Of a stretch of 64,000 nt of DNA, positions 46,234 through 59,151 are shown one piece after another (position 1 is the stretch's first letter; the number at the start of each line of letters is the position of its first letter). A program made the position numbers and the translations under genes. Origin of the DNA: Micromonospora radicis (GTDB lineage Bacteria > Actinomycetota > Actinomycetes > Mycobacteriales > Micromonosporaceae); contig NZ_QXEC01000006.1 in assembly GCF_003583405.1 (NCBI RefSeq), positions 173,877 through 237,876 of the forward strand, given 5' to 3'. The notes under the pieces were generated by a model. The model made no database searches. It was not told the origin of the DNA and was given only the letters and a program-made list of their open reading frames with translations.

Positions 46234-47013
46234 ATGCGTGTTCGCCGTCTTGTCGCCGCCGCCAGCGTTGCGGCCCTCGGTGTCCTCTCCCTGGCCGCCT
46301 GCGGGAAGTCCTCCCCCGATGTCGCCGCGTACGTGGGTGACACCACCTACTCGGTGAGTCGGGTGGACGAGATCTACGAGGACGCGCAGGAGAAGTTCGG
46401 CGAGGCGGTCCGGGGCGAGGCGGCCCAGGCGGGCGTCACCCCGGAGCCGGAGCACCTCCGCACCACCGTGACCCGACAGGACGTGGTCAACCTGTTGGTC
46501 AGCCTGGAGTTGGGCAAGCGGGTGGCGGCCGAGAAGAACATCGCGGTGCCCGACCAGATCCAGCCGGAGCAGTTGCAGCAGGGGCTGCGGGTGCCGGCCA
46601 CCGCCGAGTACACCAAGCTGTGGAGCGAGTGGGCGGACCTCTCCCAGGCGCTCGGCCAGCAGCTGCCGCAGCCGGAGCTGAGCGACGCCGCGGTGCTGGC
46701 CGTCTACCAGGCGTTGCAGGCGCCCGCCGGGCTGGAGGCCGGGCTGCCCGTGGAGCAGGTCCGGCAGATCTTCGGCGACGGTGGCTTCATCCGTAACGGC
46801 GCGGCGCTCAGCGTGGCCCTGCAGGAGGAGGCGGAGCGGTCGGACACCTCGATCAACCCCCGGTTCCAGCCGCTGTCCGTGCCGTCGGTGGTGAGCAACG
46901 GCCAGAACCTGATCTTCTACGGGCTGCCCTACCTGAACCAGGACGGCCCGGTCACCGACATCTCCACGCCGAAGCCGCGGCCGACCGAGCCGGCCGTACC
47001 GACCGACGGCTGA
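46234..47013 (+). CDS. SurA-N-like lipoprotein
   Basis: 259 aa. Lipobox LSLAACG places the lipidated Cys near residue 23. The rest is helical and matches the SurA N-terminal chaperone domain (VAAYVGDTTYSVSRVDEIYEDAQE ... RQDVVNLLVSLELGKRVAAEKNI). No parvulin isomerase domain follows, so it should act as a chaperone-like lipoprotein. ATG 46234 is about 7 bases after a GAGAGT box. The mazG start lies 2 bases after its stop. Confidence 0.88.
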   Translation: MRVRRLVAAASVAALGVLSLAACGKSSPDVAAYVGDTTYSVSRVDEIYEDAQEKFGEAVRGEAAQAGVTPEPEHLRTTVTRQDVVNLLVSLELGKRVAAEKNIAVPDQIQPEQLQQGLRVPATAEYTKLWSEWADLSQALGQQLPQPELSDAAVLAVYQALQAPAGLEAGLPVEQVRQIFGDGGFIRNGAALSVALQEEAERSDTSINPRFQPLSVPSVVSNGQNLIFYGLPYLNQDGPVTDISTPKPRPTEPAVPTDG

Positions 47014-47015
47014 GC

Positions 47016-48002
47016 ATGCCCCGGATCGTCCTGCTGGTGACCTCACCCCGGTTGCCGGCCGGTCTGCTCACGGCGGCCGCCTGGGACGTCGTACGCTCCG
47101 CACCGGTGCTGACCGCCGCGGAGAGCGAGCTGACCACGGCGTTGCGGGTGGCCGGCGCCGAGGTGGGGGTGCCCGACGGGCCGCCGGTGCCCGCGCTGCT
47201 GGACGCGGTGGCCGCCCATGGCACGGTGGTCTGGCTGGCCGGTCCGGCCGGGGACGAGTCGCTGGCCCGGGAGTTGGGGCTGCGGCTGGCCCGGGAGCCG
47301 GCGCTGGCGGAGTTGGAGCTGATGTACGGCTCCTGGGATCCGCCGGGCGCCCGGTTGCTCGACGCGGTGGCTGTGCTGGATCGGCTGCTCTCACCCGGCG
47401 GTGATCCGTGGAAGCGGGCGCAGACCCACCAGAGTCTGGCCGGTTTCCTGCTCGAGGAGTGCTACGAGGCGTACGACGCGATCAGCGTCGGCGACACCGA
47501 CGCGCTGCGCGAGGAACTGGGCGACGTGCTCCTCCAGGTGGTGCTGCACGCCCGGCTGGCCGAGGAGTTGCCCGAGGGCGAGCGGTGGACCGTCGACGAC
47601 GTGGCCGGCGGGCTGGTCGACAAGATGATCCGGCGCAACCCGCACGTCTTCGCCGGTGCGCAGGCGGGCAGCCTGGCGGAGATCACCGCGAACTGGGAGC
47701 GGATCAAGCAGGCCGAGAAGTCCCGCGACTCGGTGCTCGACGGCATCGCGATGAGCCAGCCCGCGCTCGCCCTGGCCGCGAAGATCCTGGAGCGCGCCGC
47801 CCGGGTCGGTCTCAACCTGCCGCTACCCCTGCCCGAGGCGCAGCCGGACGCCGAGGCCGCCCTGGGCGGCACCCTGCTGGCCGCCGTCGCGCAGGCCCGC
47901 GCGGCCGGCCTGGACCCGGAGACCGCCCTGCGTCGCGCCACCCTCGCGCACGCCGAATCCATCCGCGCCGCCGAGTCCTCCATCCCCCGCCCCCCAGCCT
48001 GA
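47016..48002 (+). CDS. mazG: Nucleoside triphosphate pyrophosphohydrolase
   Basis: 328 aa. The MazG domain (about 110-265) has the metal motif EECYE (147-151), REELGD (165-170), and DKMIRRNPHVF. An N-terminal domain of about 110 residues without strong motifs is usual in actinobacterial MazG. It hydrolyses non-canonical or excess NTPs and protects against oxidised nucleotides. It is translationally coupled to the lipoprotein gene; the mfd-surA-mazG order is conserved in actinomycetes. Confidence 0.94.
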   Translation: MPRIVLLVTSPRLPAGLLTAAAWDVVRSAPVLTAAESELTTALRVAGAEVGVPDGPPVPALLDAVAAHGTVVWLAGPAGDESLARELGLRLAREPALAELELMYGSWDPPGARLLDAVAVLDRLLSPGGDPWKRAQTHQSLAGFLLEECYEAYDAISVGDTDALREELGDVLLQVVLHARLAEELPEGERWTVDDVAGGLVDKMIRRNPHVFAGAQAGSLAEITANWERIKQAEKSRDSVLDGIAMSQPALALAAKILERAARVGLNLPLPLPEAQPDAEAALGGTLLAAVAQARAAGLDPETALRRATLAHAESIRAAESSIPRPPA

Positions 48003-48091
48003 ACCGACCCCCACCCCAGAACCCGCCCCCCACCCAGCCCGCCCGGCCTCCGCCGGCACGGTTGGTCCAGCAGTTCGCGTCGTGCCGAGAC

Positions 48092-48110
48092 GGTTTCCGG
48101 AACGGAAACC
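48092..48110. promoter_or_regulatory. Perfect inverted repeat upstream of the DUF885 gene
   Basis: GGTTTCCG-GAA-CGGAAACC, 8-bp arms with a 3-base spacer, about 70 bases upstream of the next start. It may be an operator or a weak mazG terminator; there is no T-run. Confidence 0.45.
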
Positions 48111-48180
48111 TCCCGACCGGCGAAGCGGGCACCTGTGGGCAGCGGAGCGGTGGGGTGGAATGGGTGGTTAGGGTCGGGGG

Positions 48181-52084
<3,904 letters not shown>

Positions 52085-52114
52085 GCCGATGCGAGACCTC
52101 GGGGGAGGGGTGTG

Positions 52115-52762
52115 ATGCAGCAGCGCCGCACGCCGGGTGGTCAGCGTCCGGCCCGCCGGCCGGGTCGTACCGGTCGGCCCGCCGCGAGCCGCAGCACGGT
52201 ACGCGACACCGGCGTCCGCGCGGAGTCGCGGGCCGCCGGTCGCGCACCGTCGGCCAGCCGGGCTGCCGAGGGCGTACGCTCCGCGAAGCGACCCGCCGCC
52301 AGGCGGGCGGCCGGTGGCGGGGTCACCCGGCTGGCCGCACCCCGATCCCGAGGTCTCACCGGCCGAGCCACCGTGCTCATCGCGGTGTTGATCGCGTTGG
52401 CGCTCGCCTACACCTATCCCGTCCGGGTCTACCTCGACCAGCAGGCCGACATCGAACGGATGGAGGCGGCGCAGGCCGCCCAGCGGGAGTTGATCGCCGA
52501 ACTGACCACCCAGGCCGAGAAGTGGCAGGATCGGGCGTACATCGAGACGAAGGCCCGGGAACGGTTCTTCATGCACCGGCCCGGCGAGAAGATGGTGATC
52601 CTGCTGGAGGATCCGGCCGGTGCGGCCCGGGACGCCGGCACCGACGGCGGCCCGAGCACGCCGGAGCTCCCCGATGCCTGGTACGACACCCTCTGGTCGA
52701 GCGTGCGGGCCGCCGACGCCGCGCAACCCGCCGCCCAGACCGACTCGCAGCTCGACGAGTGA
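52115..52762 (+). CDS. FtsB/DivIC-like septum formation protein
   Basis: 215 aa. A long basic Arg/Ala/Gly-rich cytoplasmic tail (about 85 residues) is followed by one transmembrane helix (ATVLIAVLIALALAYTYPV), a coiled coil (DQQADIERMEAAQAAQRELIAELTTQAEKW) and the DivIC end KARERFFMHRPGEKMVIL. Partner of FtsL/FtsQ in the divisome. ATG 52115 follows GGGAGGGG; GTG 52112 is an alternative. It follows eno by 30 bases, the usual actinobacterial order. Confidence 0.92.
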   Translation: MQQRRTPGGQRPARRPGRTGRPAASRSTVRDTGVRAESRAAGRAPSASRAAEGVRSAKRPAARRAAGGGVTRLAAPRSRGLTGRATVLIAVLIALALAYTYPVRVYLDQQADIERMEAAQAAQRELIAELTTQAEKWQDRAYIETKARERFFMHRPGEKMVILLEDPAGAARDAGTDGGPSTPELPDAWYDTLWSSVRAADAAQPAAQTDSQLDE

Positions 52763-52785
52763 GCACCGACCGAGAGAATGGCACC

Positions 52786-53343
52786 GTGACTGTCGTACCA
52801 CCGCAGGAGCCGGCGGCGGCCTCCGTACCCCCGCCGAAGCGTGAGCCGGCCACCGAGGCCGACCTGGCCGCGGTGGCCGCGCAGCTCGGACGCCCGCCGC
52901 GCGGCACCCGGGCGGTGGCCCACCGCTGTCCGTGCGGCCTGCCCGACGTGGTGGAGACGACGCCCCGGCTCGCCGACGGCACCCCGTTCCCGACGCTGTA
53001 CTACCTGACCTGCCCGCGGGCGACCGCGGCGTGCAGCCGGCTGGAGTCGGCCGGGTTGATGCGCGAGATGGCGGAGCGGTTGACCACCGACCCGGAGCTG
53101 GCCGCCCGGTATCGGGCGGCGCACGAGGACTACCTCACCCGTCGGGAGGCGATCGCCGAGGTGCCCGAGATCGACGGTGTGTCGGCCGGGGGGATGCCGG
53201 GCCGGGTCAAGTGTCTGCACGTCCATCTCGGCCACGCGCTCGGCGCCGGGGCCGGGGTCAACCCGTTCGGTGACGAGACCCTCGACCTGGTGGAGCCCTG
53301 GTGGGCGGCCGGGCGGTGCGTCGACGTGCCGGAGACCGAGTGA
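52786..53343 (+). CDS. DUF501 family protein
   Basis: 185 aa. DUF501 landmarks are LGRPPRGTRAVAHRCPCGLPDVVETTPRL, PFPTLYYLTCPRATAACSRLE and KCLHVHLGHALGAGAGVNPFGDETLD; the Cys and His pattern suggests metal binding. Function is unknown but its position between divIC and ppx is conserved in actinobacteria. GTG 52786 is chosen (GAGAAT box 6 bases upstream); GTG 52759, overlapping the divIC stop, is an alternative. Its stop overlaps the next start (GTGA). Confidence 0.9.
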   Translation: MTVVPPQEPAAASVPPPKREPATEADLAAVAAQLGRPPRGTRAVAHRCPCGLPDVVETTPRLADGTPFPTLYYLTCPRATAACSRLESAGLMREMAERLTTDPELAARYRAAHEDYLTRREAIAEVPEIDGVSAGGMPGRVKCLHVHLGHALGAGAGVNPFGDETLDLVEPWWAAGRCVDVPETE

Positions 53344-53879
53344 GCACCGAGGAGGCCCCGAACGCGGTGGTGGCCGACGACGTGGTGATCCGGCGAGCCC
53401 GCACCGCCGACGTGCGGGCGATCCGTCGCCTGGTGGACACCTACACCGACGACCGGAGGCTGCTCAGCAAGGCGACCGTCACGCTCTACGAGGACGTGCA
53501 GGAGTTCCGGGTGGCCAGCCGGGCCACCGACGGCACGGTGGTGGGCTGCGGCGCGCTGCACGTGATGTGGGAGGACCTGGCCGAGATCCGGACCGTGGCG
53601 GTCGACCCGACGTACCGGGGGCGGCGGATCGGGCACCGGATCGTCGCCGAACTGATCGAGGCGGCCCGGGAACTGGGCGTGGCCCGGATCTTCGTGCTTA
53701 CCTTCGAGACCAGCTTCTTCGGCTCGTTCGGCTTCACCGAGATCGACGGTGCGCCGGTGCCGCATCCGGTCTACGAACAGCTGCTGCGCTCCTACGACGA
53801 GGGTGTCGCCGAGTTCCTCGACCTGGAGCGGGTCAAGCCGAACACCCTGGGCAACACCCGGATGCTGCTGCGCCTCTGA
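53340..53879 (+). CDS. GNAT amino-acid N-acetyltransferase (ArgA-like)
   Basis: 179 aa. GNAT core: VVIRRARTADVRAIRRLVDTY, TVAVDPTYRGRRIGHRIVAELIEAARELG (acetyl-CoA pyrophosphate loop RGRRIG) and VLTFETSFFGSFGFTEID. This pattern is the short actinobacterial N-acetylglutamate synthase type, like Mycobacterium ArgA (Rv2747). GTG 53340 overlaps the DUF501 stop in GTGA fashion. Arginine pathway role is inferred from family. Confidence 0.85.
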   Translation: MSTEEAPNAVVADDVVIRRARTADVRAIRRLVDTYTDDRRLLSKATVTLYEDVQEFRVASRATDGTVVGCGALHVMWEDLAEIRTVAVDPTYRGRRIGHRIVAELIEAARELGVARIFVLTFETSFFGSFGFTEIDGAPVPHPVYEQLLRSYDEGVAEFLDLERVKPNTLGNTRMLLRL

Positions 53880-54230
53880 GTGAACCTGATCTCGTCGCAG
53901 TGGAGCTGAGGGGCCTCCTCCGCGGGGCGCGCTGATGAGATCGATTCCCATGAGCAGAGTTGTAGCGGGAAGCTCGCTCTGGTGGTGACCGCGGCAGCCG
54001 TTGCCGTCACGCTTGCGCCGGGTCGGCGCCGGCACCGTGGCCGGGCGTGTCTGGGCGGCGATCGTCTTCAGGACGATGATTTCAGGGTGAAATCAAATTT
54101 CATGGTGAAATCACGCCTGTCCACGGACCTGCTCTCGGCCCGGGCCTCCCCGGCCCGGCGATGCCGGGCCTGGCGGGATGTGGCCGCCGAGTCGGCGTTC
54201 GGCGCTGATCGCGACGGTAGGGTGACCGAC
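53880..54230. other. 351-base gap before ppx
   Basis: No convincing gene. It holds a small hairpin ATCGTC-TTCAG-GACGAT (54061-54077), the AT-rich palindrome element at 54069-54119 that overlaps it, and the ppx -10 box TAGGGT at 54218-54223. The first 180 bases are unremarkable. Confidence 0.6.
54069..54119. repeat. AT-rich double-stem palindrome, copy 2
   Basis: TGATTTCA-GGG-TGAAAT-CAA-ATTTCA-TGG-TGAAATCA at 54077-54113, extended outwards by CAGG/CCTG and CG/CG with single-base bulges. An 8-bp outer stem, 3x3 internal loop, 6-bp inner stem and short loop: the same design as the element at 41826. Confidence 0.85.
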
Positions 54231-55175
54231 GTGACGACACGTGTGGCCGCCATCGACTGCGGGACCAACTCGATCCGGTTGCTGGTCGCCGACCTGCCCG
54301 ACCCTTCGGCGGGATCGACCGCCCCCCTGGTCGACCTGCGGCGGCGGATGGAGATCGTCCGACTCGGGCAGGGCGTGGACGCCATCGGCCGGCTCGCCCC
54401 GGAGGCGATCGAACGGACCCGGATCGCGCTCGCCGACTACGCCGCCGAGATCGAGAAGCTGGGCGCCGAGCGGGTACGGATGTGCGCCACCTCGGCCACC
54501 CGGGACGCCGAGAACGCCGCCGAGTTCCGGGCCATGGTGGAGCAGACCCTCGGCGTACCGCCGGAGGTGGTCAGCGGCGACGAGGAGGCGCGGCTCTCGT
54601 TCACCGGGGCGGTGCGCGGGCTGCCCGCCGACGTGCGGTCGCCGTACCTGGTGGTGGACATCGGCGGAGGGTCGACGGAGTTCGTCGTCGGCAGCCGCGA
54701 CGCGGGCGTACACGCGGCGATCTCGATGGACATCGGCTGTGTCCGGATGACCGAGCGGCACCTACGTGGCAACCCGCCCGGCCTGGACGAGATCGCCGCC
54801 GCGCAGGCGGACATCACGGTGGCGGTGGACCGGGCGCTGACCGCCGTGCCCGGGCGGGAGGCCGCCACCCTGGTCGGGCTCGCCGGGTCGGTCACCACCG
54901 TGGTCGCGATCGCCCAGGGCCTCACCGAGTACGACCCGACCGGCATCCACCACGCCCGGGTGTCGTACGACCGGGTGGCGGAGGTGACCGCGCAGCTGCT
55001 GGCGATGACCCGCGAAGAGCGCCTGGCGATCCCGGTGATGCACCCGGGTCGGGCCGACGTGATCGGCGCCGGGGCACTGGTGCTTCGCGTGATCATGGAA
55101 CGTGCCGGCATGGAATCCGTGGTCGCCTCGGAGCACGACATCCTCGACGGCATCGCCTGGAGCCTGGTCGGCTGA
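54231..55175 (+). CDS. ppx: Exopolyphosphatase / pppGpp phosphohydrolase (Ppx/GppA)
   Basis: 314 aa, the short actinobacterial form. ASKHA-fold motifs: AAIDCGTNSIRLLVAD (phosphate 1), YLVVDIGGGSTEFVVG (phosphate 2), and VGLAGSVTTVVAIAQGL. It removes terminal phosphate from polyphosphate or pppGpp. GTG 54231 is 7 bases after TAGGGT, a clean leaderless start; the frame is open further upstream but that part has non-coding composition. Confidence 0.94.
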   Translation: MTTRVAAIDCGTNSIRLLVADLPDPSAGSTAPLVDLRRRMEIVRLGQGVDAIGRLAPEAIERTRIALADYAAEIEKLGAERVRMCATSATRDAENAAEFRAMVEQTLGVPPEVVSGDEEARLSFTGAVRGLPADVRSPYLVVDIGGGSTEFVVGSRDAGVHAAISMDIGCVRMTERHLRGNPPGLDEIAAAQADITVAVDRALTAVPGREAATLVGLAGSVTTVVAIAQGLTEYDPTGIHHARVSYDRVAEVTAQLLAMTREERLAIPVMHPGRADVIGAGALVLRVIMERAGMESVVASEHDILDGIAWSLVG

Positions 55176-55329
55176 CCGGCCGTCCGGCCGCGCACCACGC
55201 CGATGCGAACGGGAGGTGAATGCCACTGTTCCGGCATCTTCCGGCGGGAGTCACCGCATGGCAGGCTACCGGCACGTAGGACCACTGGGCGACCAGCCAA
55301 CGTTGACTGACCGCTAGGAGGACGGGCCG

Positions 55330-56016
55330 ATGGGCGAGATGGTTACCTACCGTGGTGGTGGCGGTACGGGTGATGGATACCTCGCGGTGCCCGCCACCGG
55401 CACGGCCAGTCCCGCGGTCATCGTCATCCAGGACTGGTGGGGACTTGTACCGCACATCCGGTCGGTGGTGGACCGGTTCGCCGAGGCGGGCTTCGTCGCC
55501 CTCGCCCCGGACTTCCGGCACGGCCAGCCGGCCGGCCGGCCCAGCGAGCCCCGGCAGATGCTGAACGGGCCGCAGATGGACGAGGCGGCCCGGGAGATCG
55601 CGGTGGCCGCCGACTACCTCGCCGGCCGCAGCGAGGTCACCGGCAAGGTCGGCTGCGCCGGCTTCTGCGCCGGTGCCAGCCTGGCGCTGTGGGCCGCGAC
55701 CTACTCCGAGCGGATCGTCGCCACCACCGCGTTCTACCCCCGCCTGCCCTGGGAGGGCATGAGTTCGGAGTGGACGGACTACGCCGGCAAGGACGCGCTC
55801 GTGCACTGCTCCGAGGCGGACGGCACGTCCACCGACCCGGGTGTGCAGGCGGTCCGACGGGCCATCGAGAACGCCGGTGGCAACTGCCAGCTGCACGACT
55901 ACCCGGGCACCGCGCACGCCTTCTTCAACGAGGACCGGCCGGAGAAGTTCGACCAGCGCGCCGCCACCAGCGCCTGGGCCCGCAGCCTCGAACTCTTCCG
56001 GGCGAAGCTTGGCTGA
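55330..56016 (+). CDS. Dienelactone hydrolase family protein
   Basis: 228 aa alpha/beta hydrolase. The nucleophile is Cys in [16 protein letters not shown] (family G-x-C-x-G), with Asp and His ([11 protein letters not shown]) completing the triad. [36 protein letters not shown] is the typical N-terminus. Substrate is unknown; dienelactone itself is unlikely without neighbouring aromatic-degradation genes. ATG 55330 has CTAGGAGG upstream. Confidence 0.9.
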   Translation: MGEMVTYRGGGGTGDGYLAVPATGTASPAVIVIQDWWGLVPHIRSVVDRFAEAGFVALAPDFRHGQPAGRPSEPRQMLNGPQMDEAAREIAVAADYLAGRSEVTGKVGCAGFCAGASLALWAATYSERIVATTAFYPRLPWEGMSSEWTDYAGKDALVHCSEADGTSTDPGVQAVRRAIENAGGNCQLHDYPGTAHAFFNEDRPEKFDQRAATSAWARSLELFRAKLG

Positions 56017-56749
56017 GTCGCGTACCCCCGCCGAGGTCGTCGCCCGCGCCGCGCGGGCGACCAACCTGGCCGACCTCGACGTGGGCGTCGCCGACTGCTT
56101 CGCCTGCCCGCGGCTGGTGGCCTGGCGGGAGGAGGTGGCGCGGACGAAGCGGGCCGCCTTCCGGGACCAGGACTACTGGGGACGGCCGGTGCCCGGCTTC
56201 GGCGACCCCGCGGCCCGGATCGCGATCCTGGGCCTGGCCCCGGCGGCCCACGGCGGGAACCGCACCGGCCGGATCTTCACCGGGGACCGCTCCGGTGACG
56301 TGCTCTTCGCCGCGTTGCACCGCGCCGGCCTGGCCAACCAGCCGACCAGCGTGGCCGTCGACGACGGACTGGCGCTGCGGCAGACCCGGGTGTTCGCCGC
56401 GGTCCGCTGCGCGCCGCCGGAGAACAAGCCCACCCCCGTCGAGCGGGACACCTGCGCACCGTGGCTGCGTCGGGAGGTCGCCCTGATCCGACCGACCCTG
56501 CGGGTGGTGGTCGCGCTGGGCGCCTTCGCCTGGGCCGCGTGGTGGCCGGTGTTGCGCGACGTCTACGGTGTCGCCGCGCCCAGCCCGCGACCGGCGTTCG
56601 GCCATGGGGCACACTGGTCCGGCGCGGCCGTTCCGGATCTGCTCGGTTGTTACCACGTCAGCCAGCAGAACACCTTCACCGGGCGGCTGACACCAGGGAT
56701 GCTGGACGACGTGTTCCTCCAGGCGAGACAGTTGGCCGGGACGGACTGA
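56009..56749 (+). CDS. Type 5 uracil-DNA glycosylase
   Basis: 246 aa from TTG 56009, which overlaps the preceding stop by 8 bases; no better start is evident. The iron-sulfur cysteines lie in [23 protein letters not shown], and RDTCAPWL. The active-site motif is [23 protein letters not shown], diagnostic for family 5 (UdgB), and [12 protein letters not shown] is motif 2. It excises uracil and other deaminated bases. Confidence 0.92.
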   Translation: MAESRTPAEVVARAARATNLADLDVGVADCFACPRLVAWREEVARTKRAAFRDQDYWGRPVPGFGDPAARIAILGLAPAAHGGNRTGRIFTGDRSGDVLFAALHRAGLANQPTSVAVDDGLALRQTRVFAAVRCAPPENKPTPVERDTCAPWLRREVALIRPTLRVVVALGAFAWAAWWPVLRDVYGVAAPSPRPAFGHGAHWSGAAVPDLLGCYHVSQQNTFTGRLTPGMLDDVFLQARQLAGTD

Positions 56750-56825
56750 AGCTGCGGGGCGGTGGCGATGACGGACGGGACGCGTGTTCGCCCGCCGTTC
56801 GTGTCGCTGGCCGGAGGTGGGTCGG

Positions 56826-57554
56826 ATGGACCTGCTGCGTAGGTGGTGGCCGGTGACGGTGGTGGCCGCCCTGCTCGCCGCCGCCGCCCTGGCCGCCGGC
56901 CACTCCTCCATCGGCGCCAGCCGGATCCCACCCGCCGTGCGGGACGCCCCGTTCGTGCTGGAGTACCCGACCGACGAACCGCGCCCCTCGATTCCGGTGG
57001 AACCACGGGACACCGTGGAGCAGACCGGTACCGAGATCCCGTCCTGGCTCGGCACCGCGGCGCTGGTGCTGCTCGGCGTGGCGCTGCTCGCTGCCCTCGG
57101 CTATCTGGCCTGGACGGTGCTGCGGGGCGTGTCCCGCCGGGTCACCCGGGCGCTGCCGGCGCGTACGGCCCGACGCAGCGCCGAGGGTACCGCGCGGGAG
57201 GTGGTCGCGGCCGTCGACGCCGGCCTGGTCGAACTGGACGATCGCGCCACCGATCCGCGTACCGCGGTGATCGCCTGCTGGGTGCGGTTGGAGGAGGCCG
57301 CGGCCGCGGCCGGCGTACCCCGACTGACCGGGGACACCCCCACCGACCTGGTCACCCGGCTGCTGCGTGGTGACCCCTCGACCGGGGTGCCGGCGATCGT
57401 CAGCGCCGACGTGCTGGCCGAGTTCGCCGACGTCTACCGTGAGGCCCGGTACGCCACCCGGCCGGTCGACGAACGCACCCGCGACCAGGCCCGCGCCGCG
57501 TTGCGCCGGTTGCGCGGCGAACTGACCGTCGCCGTCGAGCAGGAGACGGCATGA
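56826..57554 (+). CDS. DUF4129 membrane protein
   Basis: 242 aa. Two transmembrane helices (about 9-27 and 76-98) flank an external loop. The C-terminal cytoplasmic part has the DUF4129 signature TAREVVAAVDAGLVELDDRATDPRTAVIACWVRLEEAAAAAGVPR and FADVYREARYATRPVDE. First gene of an operon with MoxR and DUF58 genes. ATG 56826 has GGAGG 8 bases upstream. Function unknown; related proteins sit with transglutaminase-like genes. Confidence 0.88.
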   Translation: MDLLRRWWPVTVVAALLAAAALAAGHSSIGASRIPPAVRDAPFVLEYPTDEPRPSIPVEPRDTVEQTGTEIPSWLGTAALVLLGVALLAALGYLAWTVLRGVSRRVTRALPARTARRSAEGTAREVVAAVDAGLVELDDRATDPRTAVIACWVRLEEAAAAAGVPRLTGDTPTDLVTRLLRGDPSTGVPAIVSADVLAEFADVYREARYATRPVDERTRDQARAALRRLRGELTVAVEQETA

Positions 57555-58138
57555 GTAAGACCAGCATCGACGACCTGCTCAGCTTCGAGGAGGAGCGGCC
57601 GGTCCAGCCCGAGCAGCGCCGGGGTGGTCGACTGCGCTCGGTGGCGAGCCTCGTCGGGGTCACCGCCGCCGCCACCGCCGTACTCGTCGCCGGGCTGCGC
57701 GCGGTCGGCCTGCGGATGTCCCTGCTGGTCCTGGTCGCCGCGGTGCTCACGCTGCTGCTGGTACGTCGCATCGTGGCCCTGCTGGACCCGCCAGCGAAGG
57801 GCGCCCAGTCGTCCTCGTCGCGTCCCCGTGGTGAGGAGGACGGCACGTACAACTGGGACGCCCGGGACGCGCTGCGGATCGCCATCAACGGCTGGGAGAC
57901 GCCGCTGGAATGGGCGAAGACGCGGCCGGGTCGGTTCACCGAGGTGATCCTGCCGCGCCTCGCCGAACTGGCCGACGAACGGTTGCGCCTCAAGCACGGT
58001 GTGACGCGCGAGTCGGACCCGGGTCGGGCCCGCGCCCTGCTGGGCGAGAAGCTGTGGGCCTTCTTGGCGGCCCCGCCCCGCCGCCCCCCATCGCCGCGCG
58101 AACTCGCGGCGATCGTCGCCGAACTGGAGAAGATCTGA
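57551..58138 (+). CDS. Two-helix membrane protein of the MoxR operon
   Basis: 195 aa. ATG 57551 overlaps the previous stop (ATGA). Two helices (SLVGVTAAATAVLVAGLRAVG and LLVLVAAVLTLLLVRRIVALL) are followed by a cytoplasmic helical domain (YNWDARDALRIAINGWETPLEWAKTRPGRFTEVILPRLAELADERLRLKHGV). No named domain recognised, but this gene type is regularly found between DUF4129 and MoxR in actinobacteria. Confidence 0.85.
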   Translation: MSKTSIDDLLSFEEERPVQPEQRRGGRLRSVASLVGVTAAATAVLVAGLRAVGLRMSLLVLVAAVLTLLLVRRIVALLDPPAKGAQSSSSRPRGEEDGTYNWDARDALRIAINGWETPLEWAKTRPGRFTEVILPRLAELADERLRLKHGVTRESDPGRARALLGEKLWAFLAAPPRRPPSPRELAAIVAELEKI

Positions 58139-59145
58139 TGAACGACGCCGGCCGGACCATGCCCCCCACCGAGGTCGGTCGCCTCGCCCGGACGGTGCTG
58201 GACGCGGTGGGCCAGGTCGTGGTCGGCAAGCGGGACGCGCTGGAACTGGTCCTCGCCGGCATCCTCGCCGGTGGACACGTGCTGCTGGAGGATCTGCCCG
58301 GCCTGGGTAAGACGCTCACCGCCCGGTCCTTCGCGCAGGCGCTCGGGTTGGACTTCCGCCGTCTCCAGTTCACCCCCGACCTGCTGCCCGCCGACGTCAC
58401 CGGCTCGTTCCTCTACGACCAGCGCAGCGGTGACTTCGCCTTCCGGGCCGGGCCGGTCTTCACGAACCTGCTGCTCGCCGACGAGATCAACCGGACTCCA
58501 CCGAAGACCCAGTCGGCTCTGTTGGAGGCGATGCAGGAGAAGCAGGTGTCGGTGGAGGGCGTCACCTATCGACTCGACGAGCCGTTCCACGTGCTCGCCA
58601 CCGCCAACCCCATCGAGTACGAGGGCACCTATCCGCTGCCGGAGGCGCAGCTGGACCGGTTCCTGCTGCGGGTGTCGTTCGGCTACCCCGAGCAGGAGGA
58701 GGAGTGGGAGGTGCTGCGCCGTCGGATGGCCCGCCGCCGTGAGGAGGCCGAGATCGAACCGGTGGTGGACGCCGCCACCCTGCGTTCGATGCAGGCGGCC
58801 CTGGAGGACGTGGTGGTGGAGGACTCCGTGGGCCGGTACATCGTGGCGCTGACCGCGGCCACCCGGGAGCACCCTTCGGTGCTGGTCGGCGCCTCGCCAC
58901 GGGGTTCGCTGGCGTTGCTGCTGCTGGCCCGGGTGCGGGCCGTGCTCTCCGGTCGCGACTTCGTGGTGCCGGAGGACGTCAAGGAGGTGGCGGCACCGGC
59001 GCTGGCACACCGGATCACCCTGCGGCCGGAGATGTGGCTGCGCCGGGTCGACCCGTCCTTCGTGGTCGGCGAGGTCCTCGACGGCACGCCCGCGCCGGCC
59101 AGCGGGGCGCTGCCCAGCTACGCGGCCGGCCGGCAGGGGAACTGA
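58138..59145 (+). CDS. MoxR family AAA+ ATPase
   Basis: 335 aa. Walker A GLGKT (55-59) in LLEDLPGLGKTLTARSFAQAL, Walker B LLLADEINRTPPKTQSALLEAMQE (from 111), sensor 1 VLATANPIEYEGTYPLPEAQLDRF, and sensor 2 region ASPRGSLALLLLARV. MoxR ATPases act as chaperones that assemble or activate partner proteins, often with VWA/DUF58 proteins. The start overlaps the previous stop (TGATG) and is behind GGAGAAG. Confidence 0.95.
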   Translation: MNDAGRTMPPTEVGRLARTVLDAVGQVVVGKRDALELVLAGILAGGHVLLEDLPGLGKTLTARSFAQALGLDFRRLQFTPDLLPADVTGSFLYDQRSGDFAFRAGPVFTNLLLADEINRTPPKTQSALLEAMQEKQVSVEGVTYRLDEPFHVLATANPIEYEGTYPLPEAQLDRFLLRVSFGYPEQEEEWEVLRRRMARRREEAEIEPVVDAATLRSMQAALEDVVVEDSVGRYIVALTAATREHPSVLVGASPRGSLALLLLARVRAVLSGRDFVVPEDVKEVAAPALAHRITLRPEMWLRRVDPSFVVGEVLDGTPAPASGALPSYAAGRQGN

Positions 59146-59151
59146 CCCGAC

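Noticed and set aside
55330..56016. Aromatic-compound degradation locus around the dienelactone hydrolase
   Set aside because: No ring-cleavage, muconate or maleylacetate genes nearby; the hydrolase stands with a DNA repair gene.
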